A stretch of DNA of 64,000 nt from Ecdyonurus torrentis (lineage: Eukaryota; Arthropoda; Insecta; Ephemeroptera; Heptageniidae): contig OX439128.1 in NCBI GenBank assembly GCA_949318235.1, positions 49,043,932 through 49,107,931 of the forward strand, in the 5' to 3' direction. Numbering within the stretch: position 1 is the first letter of the stretch; every line of letters starts with the position of its first letter. The translations under genes were made by a program, and so were the position numbers. Positions 52,254 to 64,000 of this stretch are shown one piece after another. A model generated the notes under the pieces. That model was not told where the DNA came from. It was given only the letters and a program-made list of their open reading frames with translations, and did no database searches.

Positions 52254-52512
52254 CTTCCTGTGGAATAATTGTTATATTAACCTTGATTTCTCTTCCAATA
52301 TTTTTGAGAGAATTACTTAACTTATTTTTTCTAACTTAGACTTGCCTAATTTCTCTTATTATATATTATATATATATGAGTACTTTAAGAAGTAAAGATT
52401 GCCCTATAAATATTATTTTATATTATTACTTTTTTTTCTTTTTTAGAAAATCAACTTTTTTTTTATCTTGTCGCTCCAAATAAAGTTTATTTTGCGGTTT
52501 GAGATGTGACTT

Positions 52513-52517
<5 letters not shown>

Positions 52518-52581
<64 letters not shown>
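52518..52581. repeat. (CT)n microsatellite
   Basis: About 64 bp of pure CT followed by (ACT)4. Confidence 0.98.
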
Positions 52582-52590
<9 letters not shown>

Positions 52591-54299
52591 ACTTCTAATC
52601 AAGGAAATTGTTTTAGAATTATAGTTGCGTTTCTTGTTGTTTTATAATATAATATTATACATATTATGATCCCTGCTGAGCAAAAAGAAAGCAGGATGCT
52701 TACATTATATATATAAAAATGTTAATGTATGTTAACATTCAGTTATCTTATAGAAAAGTAATCAACTTTAATTATATTATACATAATTATGAGTGTAAAC
52801 ATTACATTTTCAAAATATTATACACTCATTACATGAAAGTTTTTTTTTTTTTCCAAGTGACAAACGCTCTTTTTGTGACAAGGGTATATATGAATAAATG
52901 AATCATGCCATGGTAAGGGGCAGAGAAAATAAGGTCGTTTGCACCTGAAAGGTAGGTCAGTGACCGCTTAAAGGGGGAGGGGACTTGCCAATTCAGAGAG
53001 GGATGGGAAAAAATGAATCTTCTTCATCTTCTTAAAAAAATATATAATGACATACTGATACAAACTGAAATATTAACACAAGAATAGAAAAAAAAAATGT
53101 AAAGAAAAAAAGGATTAATAATATCGTCTATATAATGAGATTTTATTTTTTTACTGATGTAATTTCAAGATATATACACACGTAAGAAGAAAAGTATGTT
53201 CTTTATGAGTAATTTGTCATTTTTTTTTCTTTACTATATCATGACGTTCAAAGTATTTATTTGTTATTTATATATATTGTGTTAAGTCGTATATAATGTA
53301 AGTGATAAACATTAAGAGAGAAGTTAATGAGATCAATGATGAGGTAACGATGAAAAGTTCATTGACCGGTGTACCTAGTCCTTCATGACCCACATTGTCC
53401 ACGTGACCCATTTCCTCTTCATCAGCTGATTGTCTAGCTGGCACGTGGCAACGACACGTCAGATTATTAAATCATAAAAACTTTATCAAAGATATATATT
53501 CTCTATACTTAACTCATATACTATGCCTCCTATATAATAATTAGAATTGAAGTATTATAGAAATTTTAATTTATGTTATATTAAAGATGTGTGCATAATA
53601 CTGCAAAATTTGTTATTAAATTAATATCTATTTAAAATCTATAAAAAATAAGTAAACATTTCAAGGATCTATTTAATTATAATAAAATACAAATTTTGAT
53701 AATTTTAAATCTAAATTTTAAAATGTTCTTTGATTATTTATATATAGTGCGATACATTATGGAACTGAGTTTGATTTGATTTATTAATGATGCTTTTTCA
53801 TTTTAACAAATTGTTAACTTCGTAATTAGTATATGAATTATGCAACCTAAACACGATTTTTTAAACTTTATTTTTATATTTTATTTTAAATTTATAAATA
53901 TTGAGAATGCAAAATAGCTATAATAGAATGATTAATATATATTTATAAATAAAAATTACTTCACGAAATATGGATATTTATTCAAATATATTGTGAAGCA
54001 TCTTGTGAATATTTTGATTCCACAAAAAAGTTTTGGAAATAATTTATTCAAAGTGGTATATTACATTATAATATCAAACAAAATTACTTTATATATTTAT
54101 TATACTATTTTTACATGTTTAGGGCTTCAAATTAAGCTATATAAATGTTATATTTTTTGTCTGTAAATAAGAAGCATAAAATAAATTATCATTATTAAAA
54201 AAAGTTGTAATATTTTTGAAGTCAGCTTTAATTGTACCAGATTTTTTTTATGCACAAAATTCATTTTTGGAACTTGGAACTATAATTCTGTATACATAT

Positions 54300-54303
<4 letters not shown>

Positions 54304-54368
<65 letters not shown>

Positions 54369-54376
54369 GTTGTTGT
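54304..54376. repeat. (CT)n(GTT)n microsatellite
   Basis: About 60 bp of CT followed by four GTT. Confidence 0.98.
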
Positions 54377-55492
54377 TGGCAAATTTACAAGTCAACTATA
54401 TTAGTTATTATCTCTTATTTTAATCTTTAGATATTTAAAATAACTTTCAAAGAAATATGATTGATATTTTATGAAACTCATTCGCATAGTATAGAAGTTA
54501 GCCTTTCACTATTATCAATTCTATAAAGTAGCTGTGAGGTTGCATTTTTTTGTGTGTGCATATTTTGCTTTGTAATAGTTCTGTTACTTGTATAATATAT
54601 AATAATTAAAAAAATAACAAGTAAATAATTATTAAAATATCTTTTAGCAATAAGAGAAAGTATTTACATAGCTTTTATAGTTAAGAGAATAATTGACAAA
54701 TAATATTCAATATTTTCTTTACATAATAATTAAGTAAAAAATGTAAATTTTGGCAATCCAAGTCCTAGCAAAAATTATGAAATGCATGAACACAACTAAA
54801 GAAGAAGCAGCAGCAGAAAAGCATGCTGGCACATGAATTTCACTCTTTCAAAAAGTCTTGCATTCTTATGTTTTTAATTAAAAAAAAAAAAAAAAGGAAA
54901 AAAAAAAGGAAAAAAAGGAAAGGTATATGAAAATGACTCTAAAGGATTATAACTCCAAACAAAATGAATAAAAAAGTGGAAGGGTTAATAATTTGCTGCA
55001 ACTGAATTTCAGTACGATTCTCAATGGTTTTCATAAAAAAATAATGAACACCAAAAACAAAGTTCATTAATAAATTAATGGTATTCAGTACAGTTTAAAC
55101 GAAAATATTAAGTTTTTAAAAAATTTGTATGGAAAGGATCACATTATAGCAATGTTATTTCTCTCTATAATTGTTTAGAAGAAACCATTTTCAAAATAGA
55201 ATATTATAGAGGACCTGATATGATTTTAAATATAAATAAAGAAGAAAATATATATAAGGACTAGGCTACAGTAACATGTGGTGTGCATGTAAACAAATAA
55301 AGATTATTCTTTATGGTTATATAAAAAAAAAGACTACACCCTATCTATATAATGCGATGATGTTGCATTCAGTTCAAGGATGCACTTGATGCAGTGTAAA
55401 CTGACTTTCAGTGCAACACTATGATGCACTTTAAAATATACTTTATTTATTTATACTATATAGTATATGGCATCATTTGACTCTTCACAATG

Positions 55493-55496
<4 letters not shown>

Positions 55497-55552
<56 letters not shown>

Positions 55553-55570
55553 GTGTGTGTGTATGTGTGT
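55497..55570. repeat. (CT)n/(GT)n microsatellite
   Basis: About 54 bp of CT, then ACGTGTGTGTGTATGTGTGT. Confidence 0.98.
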
Positions 55571-57137
55571 TGATGCTGACGTTTGTTTGTTTCTAACTAT
55601 GGGATGCTAATTTAATTTATTATTATATAATTTTTTCTTCTTCTTATACAATATGTATTGTTTTTGTATATAATAAAAACACCATGCGCAATCAGTGATA
55701 TATATATTTTTTTTCTTGCATGGCGTGATATTACAATAAAATAAATAGTTTTCATATCAGGGTATATTAATAATTTAATTTAGATGATTAGTATGTATAT
55801 TGTATTTGTCATATAATAAAATGATCATTTTATTATGATTTTAAATTGGATTAAGGCTTAGTTAGCATACGAAGATTTTAAGTTCATTTTATCATACTAC
55901 AATAAGAAAAGAAAAAAAAAAAAAAAAAAGTTTCTAAATTGTGTTATATCTCTTCTAGGATTTTTGCACAAATTTGTGAACTATAAAAGCGTTTGAAAAA
56001 GGGCTTGATATGATCGCACCCTATTTATAAGACAAAAGAAAGAAAAAAAAAGCAAAGCACTTATAAGAATTTTTGTGATAATGGGGATATATTTTTTTGC
56101 CATGATTAAAATTCAGCATACGTTCTCATAAGAATAGTATTGCAAATTTTGTGCAAAGTTTGTGAATATTAAAATATTTGAACAGCACAATCGTGAGTAC
56201 AGGCGATTATACTATAAATATGTATGTATAAAAGGTTGATGTGATTCAAATATCAAAAAAATTATTATTAATTGTTATATATTATATAATGTATAATATT
56301 AATAAAAAATTTAAAAAATGATTCTTTGTTTATTATATTCTTTCTATATACAGAGGTCATATAAACATATACGATTTTAATGAATACAATAACCTCAGAG
56401 AAAGGAACGAAATGAAAAAAATAAAGAAATAAAAGAATATACCATAACACTGTAAATAAAAAATCGCATCAGATGTTTACAAATATTATTGAATTAAATA
56501 ATTCCGGTCATGGTCACAAATTTATTTTGGAGCTTTCACTGCACACTTATAACAAAATATTTTATTTTTGACTGCACTCCACTGTATAATACTATATAGA
56601 TATTATATCCATGGATATGTATATACATATTTTCCCAAAATTTATACTTATACAGTCATAATTGTTCATTGCATACAAATTATAATAATAATGCGAAAAA
56701 CAAAACTATAAAAATGTTTTAAACATCATCATGAATATTTTAACCTAAAAAAAAGAAAAATCTTAATATTACAATTTTTTGCAATAAAGTTGTGAAAATT
56801 GCTTAAACGTATTTTATGTATAAAGTTCATTTAAAACGTGTATACGTACACAAATTGATTAATAAATTAAAATTTTAGCTCTCATTTTATTTATATAAAA
56901 AATTATTCCTTGAAAATAGAAGTTTCTTGTGATGTAAGTCATAAACTGAACAAATCACACAAGAAAAAAAAGAGTTAATATGATATTAATATAAAAATTA
57001 CCTTTCCATATAATTGAAATTCAATGAAGCAATGAGATTTCAATATAAAATTAATGTTATTGTTTCCAGTATATTCTAACTTCCACATTATAGATTATGC
57101 AATTGAAATACATCTGAACTCTACATTATAAACCTTG

Positions 57138-57187
<50 letters not shown>

Positions 57188-57346
57188 TAGATTTATGTAA
57201 TATGCCATGCTATATACGACGTGCGACGGAAATAGACAGTTTTCATAATTACATGATAGTGTTATTAATGATTTTCTATTACGTGTTATATTCCTCTTTT
57301 GACTTCCATGTACAATTCTCCAGATTTATATAGGGTCTATTCTATA

Positions 57347-57950
57347 TGCATTCATGTATATACGTTAAAGTCGACGTCATGTTGGATCACTCACTAACAA
57401 TGGGAAAATAACTCATTTTGCCAGATTAAAAACACCGCTCTAAAAAATGGTGCATAACTTTAGTTACGAATGTTAACTTATTTAAGATATACACTTTTAA
57501 GTTATTACAAGTAGCTAAAATAATGCATTTTAGAGAGTTATTAAAAATAGCTAATTTGACTAGTTTTGAGTTTTTTAAAAGTTTTTTTAAAGCTATTTTA
57601 AGTTAAAATAGCTATTGGTAATAATTTGCTAAAATGCATTATTTTAGCTACTTATAATAACTGAAAAGTGTATATCTCAAATAAGTTAAGATTCGTAACT
57701 AAAGTAATGCACCATTTTTTAGAGTGACTATATGCAAAATTTTTGAGAGCATTGATGTTGTCAATATGTTGAATTTGTATCTCAAGTATGTGAGAAAAAT
57801 AATAGTAACAAAAAATGAAACAAGTTTCAAAAAAAAAATTACCTAAAACGAAGTTTGTCTTATGCTCAGCAATGTTATTCACTACTCCAGTATATAGCCT
57901 CCAAGCGCATTAAATATGATGTCATGCAGATACACCCTATACACCGTATA
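57347..57950. repeat. Dispersed family B, copy 3, split by a MITE
   Basis: Starts GCATTCATGTATATACGTTA, AAGTCGACGTCATG, continues to TTTTGCCAGATTAAAAAC, is interrupted, resumes at ATATGCAAAATTTTTGAGAG and ends GATGTCATGCAGATACACCC. Same order of words as the copy at 42599-42912. Confidence 0.8.
57438..57724. mobile_element. Fold-back MITE nested in family B copy 3
   Basis: 287 bp with arms of about 95 bp: left CTCTAAAAAATGGTGCATAA...GCTAAAATAATGCATTTTAG, right the near-complement ending CCATTTTTTAGAG. It interrupts the host repeat between homologous halves. The TSD was not resolved. Confidence 0.82.
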
Positions 57951-59421
57951 ATATCTCTGAAGATGTTTGCTTGTTTCTTAATTTCTATTTATTCAAACTG
58001 TAATATAAAGAGTGCTAATTATTTAAAGATCTTATTGACTTTTAAATAAAGCAATGACTTTCAAAACTCTATTGTAAATAGTACCAATTATTGATCATAC
58101 AATTAACTTATTTGTTAGCACTAAAAAATAATAAACCACTTATACTGTGTATGTTTGAAATCAATCTTATTTTAGAATTAATAATTTTAACTTCTTTTTT
58201 TTTTGTCTATACTATAGGTATGGTAAGTAAATTAATTAATTAGTGTTATGTTGGGACTAAGGCAATGTAAGAAGATGCGAGTACTATGATGGTGCCACGT
58301 GATTAAGTATGTCATTACGTGTTGAGGATCGAGTCAGTCCACTGACACATTTCTCACAGAGTGTGGGGGGCTGCATACTATGCTCGCTGAGTGGGTGCCT
58401 GCCTGCCTGCCTGACTGCCTGACTGGCTTCTCAGGTCGTTCACCTCTCTCCTTCAGCACCAGGGTGGCACTTTCTGCACTATTATGAATATACATACATG
58501 AGCCAAATTTGAAACAATTATACAGGATTCAAAAAATAAACCTTTCGAATTGCTGTAACAAATTTTTGTATTATATACATAATGGAAAAACAGATTATTT
58601 TTGTTATTATTATTATTATTTCCTTGAAATTATCATAAAAATAATAAATAATAATTATTTTTAACCTTATATTTCAGGTAGGCTCTTTTGTTATATATAT
58701 GAGCAATAATATATTATAAAAAAAATACACGTTGCATTTTTTTGTCCACTGATCTTTTTCTTATGAATTTGTTTGTTATTTCTTTTTCACGTTGCTTTGC
58801 TCCCTGCTGTTTTTTGGGTGTCAATGACACTTTATATAAACCATCCCCTTATAGCTGTCAAAGCTGCTGTTCAATAATGCTATGTGGTCATCAACAATGC
58901 AGTTATATCCATCAACAACAATCACCTGCCCTTCTCTAAATTTCAGGTCAATGTCCGAGAAACAAGGGATGACAACATTCGAGTTCAAGAAACCTCATGC
59001 ATGCTTTCACAAAATATTTCCAAAATTTCCAAACAAAACAAAAATTAATTATATATATATAAATATTTATTTTCCCCAATAATACTGTTATTGTTTTCAA
59101 CACAATAGATTTCTCTACTTTTGAAAATACAGAGAGAAAAGGGATTTTAAAATATTATTAGTTCAAAGAAAATGAAGCATTTTTTTCTTATTTAAAAAAT
59201 TTACCCCTGTATTCATTTTTTTTTCTCTTTCTTTTGCACTTTATTTCATTGCCAAAAAAATTCCACCCTATTTTTTTTTATGGTCCATAGAAGATATTAT
59301 GATTGAGTGGGTGAAGGGTTGTGACCATGCGGTAAATTTTTATGTGGTGAAAATAACGGAGGGAACATAACATAACATTTTCCCACCTACTTTATAAAAT
59401 TTTTGATTGATGTATAGCCTT

Positions 59422-59472
<51 letters not shown>

Positions 59473-60000
59473 CAGGTACGAAGGTAAACGACCTCAATGC
59501 AGGGTTGCATTGCTACTACTACCCCGTTATTTTTGCCCCCTTATATCTTACATCTTTCTACATCAAGAAACAGTTACATGCACTCTATCGTATAGTCTTT
59601 TAAACACGTTGTTATATTTCTAAAAACCATTTAAATGTTATAAAATGAAGCAACATCATATATAAATCACAATTTTAAATATCACAAATAAAATAAAAAT
59701 AGAAAGAAATTTTTGAAATATTTTTCATGTATTTAAAGCTGTGTATTATAATATTATACATAAAGTCATGAACTATTATGCTGTAAATAAATCATTGGAA
59801 ATAAAATATAAGTATACACATACTACATACGATGTTTTGAAATAATATTATTGTTTTTTTCATTGTTTATATGGTTTATAGAAATGTAAGTTCATTGACC
59901 GTAATGTTGAATTATTATTATATATATACAATATATATATATTGTATATATATTTTTTTGCATGTCCAGCACGTTTGTAATGGAAATCGGTCAGAAATAC
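57951..60000. other. AT-rich region with a GC-richer patch at 58280-58490
   Basis: The patch contains (TGCC/TGAC)n at 58397-58427 and a CACGTG E-box at 58296-58301. 58800-59000 is coding-like on both strands (see findings). A 42-A run lies at about 59424-59468. No gene is assigned. Confidence 0.4.
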
Positions 60001-60011
60001 TATGAGGGAAG

Positions 60012-60016
<5 letters not shown>

Positions 60017-60072
<56 letters not shown>
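60017..60072. repeat. (GA)n microsatellite
   Basis: About 56 bp of pure GA. Confidence 0.98.
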
Positions 60073-60074
<2 letters not shown>

Positions 60075-62768
60075 ATGAGATCGTGTGTAAAGTGTTGGTA
60101 AACATCAGGAATATTGACAGCCTGTTTCACAGTGTGAGAGAAATAAAAAAAAATAAAAAAAAAAGAGGGGAGGACCAACAAGATTCTCAGTTACTGGGGC
60201 AAAGCCATGAGTAGTTCGCAAAGCGGCGCCCTACCATACCTTTTTTACTGGCGCCATAAACGTATATAGAAATCTGCACTGGTCACTAAACCACTACTAA
60301 GGTTCTTTAACCTCTATAGTAGCTCTTGCTTACATACTTTTTTTTTTTTTTTGAATGGCATAGTTAAATGAGGTCTTGTGTGTAAAAAAATAAAAAAATA
60401 AAGGCGTGGAAATCTATTAATATTAATATATATTTTTATAATATTATTTAAGTAGAAAAAAATTGCTGATTGTTATTTGCTCACAGTTTGTGAATAGCGA
60501 GGCCAATGAACTTATTATTGAAGAAGAAGTAAACGAGAGAGACCCAGAAACTTTCTCTTTGACTTTTTATCCCTTCTCTTCTTTTCTATATCATCTTTTT
60601 TTTTTTTCTTTCATTATTCTTACATAGCTTTAGGCATGCCTTTTAGGTATATTCACACACATAGCAGACTTTTTTTTTTTTTTTTTTTAGTTTTATTTCA
60701 CGAAATTCTTATTATATTATATGTTACGTAAACATATACAATAGCATCATAAAAATAATATAACAGCACCTTACCTTTACCTCCTTCAGTTTTATTACCA
60801 TCTTATACATTTTTGCAGACTTTCTCTATTTTTTAAGGAACCTTACGATTCTTGACAGATTTCATCAAAATATCATGGCTATTTTATGTTAGGTTAACTC
60901 ATAAACCAAAAGAATAAAGAACAACAAGAAAGAATAATAAAGAAACTGAACTCATGTAATATAACAGGTATAAGAGAGAGAGAAATTTGGCCTCTCTATG
61001 TCTTATTATTATATTTATTAAACAATATTTTAAATGAAAATATAATTTCTTTTGTATAGTTTTCTCTTCAACAAACAATAGAAATACCTTTTTAATTTAT
61101 ATACAGAGTAAAGAGAAAATTGCAAGTAAGGATTTTTATAATTAAAATACAAATAAATTAAAATTCTGAAGTTTTACGAGAATTTTTATAGTTATGTTAT
61201 ATTTGTAAGATTCGAGGGTGCATTTGTTTTCACATAGAAATTTTTCCACGGAAATAGGAGAAGATTGAATATTATAAAGGTTGTTTTAACTTTGCTATAT
61301 AGCAAAGATACTTTTCAGCAGAAATAAAGTTCCATAATTATACAAAGTCACTCTATTTTATAATGAAGTTGAACAGTTGATATTAAAAAACAAATTAAAT
61401 ATGTTATGGAAGCACACAATTATTTTATAACAGCTTGACTTTTTACTTTTTTTTTTTTTTCGTATATATGAGGTTTCAAGACACTTTAACGTGTCTGGAA
61501 ATCAAATTAGAAGTCAAATTTATGTTGTATCACAGTTAAAAATAATAATGAATAAACTTTTTAAAAATTTATTCATTTATAATATGAGTCATAAATGAAA
61601 AATACCATAAAAAAATTAATAAAAAATAGGGAGCAATTTTATTGCTATTTTAAAAGTGACACCTTTCCTGAATCGATATGGGAAATTCTAATTTTTGAGC
61701 TCATGAAGTATTTTTATATAATTAATTTAAAGTCACGAAATGACGTCACAGGCTGCAATTTTTTCCTATATTCATGTGTATGAGTTGCCACCCGTGGCGT
61801 AATTTTTCTATTTTCAAAAATTATTCAAAAATACTTTTTGTACTTTAAAATTGGAAAATTTACATCAATCAAATCAGGAAGGTGCCATCTTTTATAATGT
61901 GCAATAAAATTACCCTCTAAAATTTTTTGTAGTCTTCCACAATTATGATTTTTATATTCTGCAAATTTAACTTATGTAGTTTGTCATTTCAGATTTTATA
62001 TACAAAACAAACTATATAATATAATATAATATAGAACTTGAATTAATAAATTTTAGTATTAAATTGTTCATCAAATTTACGATTTTTTTTTTGAAGATTT
62101 TGGGTCCATTAACCTTCATAATTCAAAAATTTATTTAAAAAAAGAAAAAAGAAGAAGAGAAAAATAACGTCAAAATAAATGCAGTAAGAGTCAATGGTAT
62201 AGGTGTGAGAGAAAGAAAGAAGAACAAAAACTTGAGTTCACTGATCTGTTGCTGAGTGTGTTTGAAAGAAAAAGAAAAAAAATTATTAATAATCTCTCAC
62301 TCTGTCTGCTTCATATTTGATGATAATAAATTTTCATCGAGAACACACAAAAATGACGTCAAAATAAGCCCTATGCTCGTCGATCACTGCACCCTATATA
62401 GAAATTGTATATAATATACAATATAAAAAAAACCTTGAACCCCAAATATGTCCGAGACTGGAATTCCAGAAAGTTCTATAGTCTTCTTTTTATCATAATA
62501 TCCTTTTCTTTAAGTGAAACACAGCTCATCAACATCTTCAATTAGAGGTCATTCCCATCAGTGGAATTTATTTTATTATATATTTCACCTACACCGCACC
62601 CTATATATATACGACGTTTTCAGATTAACAGTCAATGATATATATATAAAAAGAAATATATTATGAATATCCACTTTCTCTTCCTCCTGTAACAACATGT
62701 GTATGTATGAGTGCATTTATATATAATATATTATTATATATGTGTGTATGCAAGTGCGTATTACTTAC
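60073..62768. other. AT-rich region, no gene assigned
   Basis: 60215-60265 has paired GGCGCC words (CGGCGCCCTACC and ACTGGCGCCATAAA) that look like a transposon terminus without a found partner. GCACCCTATATA occurs at 62387 and 62592 and resembles the end of family B. Nothing else was recognised. Confidence 0.4.
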
Positions 62769-62834
62769 TTGAAGCGGTAATTTTACGCCCCGCTTATTTA
62801 GTCGAAGTGACAAAACAAACGCTTCAGGTGTCAT
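62769..62834 (-). CDS. Possible first coding exon of an unknown gene
   Basis: Minus-strand ATG at 62834 opens 22 codons ([20 protein letters not shown]...) ending exactly at a consensus donor CAA|GTAAGTAAT, phase 0. GC content is above that of the neighbours. I could not find a matching next exon downstream (lower coordinates), so this may be coincidence. Confidence 0.25.
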
Positions 62835-62859
62835 GGTATATTATATCTTATTGAAACTT

Positions 62860-64000
<1,141 letters not shown>

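Larger units (their letters stand above)
50521..57346. other. AT-rich region with microsatellites
   Basis: No firm gene. Tracts: (GA)n 50742-50771 and 51278-51316; (CT)n 52518-52581, 54304-54364, 55497-55550 and 57139-57182; A-run 52228-52253. 56030-56210 resembles 41220-41400. A coding-like minus frame lies at 53268-53471 (see findings). Confidence 0.45.

Overview
The window is eukaryotic nuclear DNA and most likely arthropod (crustacean or chelicerate; species not determinable here). It is strongly AT-rich. Its genes are split by GT-AG introns, it carries long (TA)n, (GA)n and (AAAG)n microsatellites, and its transposons are of animal type. Three protein genes can be supported. (1) A complete, intronless, divergent casein-kinase-1-like kinase lies on the + strand (18406-19443). 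(2) A three-exon secreted protein with a 12-cysteine IGFBP N-terminal domain lies on the - strand (31154 to 25429). (3) A six-exon astacin metalloprotease zymogen lies on the - strand (43642 to 38253), with a probable non-coding 5' exon near 44492. For both spliced genes I checked exon phases and splice sites base by base.

The left third (1-17 kb) is a dense, nested transposon landscape. At 690-1720 there is a 118-bp tandem array. At 2107-6183 there is a palindromic insertion built of 888-bp units. Each complete unit carries a type I hammerhead ribozyme with a 3-bp stem III and, upstream of it, a CCAAT/TATA/TCAG promoter-like block. The insertion has a 16-bp target-site duplication whose right copy was later split by a TTAA-flanked DNA transposon (5243-6167). 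At 7454-15516 a young Ty3/Gypsy LTR retrotransposon (identical 243-bp LTRs, TSD ACCAG) sits inside an older inverted-repeat element. Its gag is interrupted by a 2.87-kb DNA element, which itself contains a TTAA MITE. At 15919-16969 a fold-back element carries a 5S rRNA-like fragment.

The middle and right parts (17-64 kb) hold the three genes, two hAT-type non-autonomous elements with perfect 8-bp TSDs (32254-33558 and 44634-45528), several TTAA MITEs, a roughly 300-bp dispersed family in four copies, and many microsatellites. The 44634-45528 element contains a decayed relative of the 888-bp ribozyme unit, an independent second occurrence of that family. From about 46 to 64 kb no gene could be firmly assigned; a few coding-like islands are listed as findings.

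The most interesting system is the hammerhead-bearing element, which fits a retrozyme or Penelope-like non-autonomous retroelement. Its inverted arm begins within one base of the predicted self-cleavage site, and both arms run through uncleaved ribozymes for more than one unit. That pattern suggests reverse transcription of ribozyme-processed, possibly circular, RNA.
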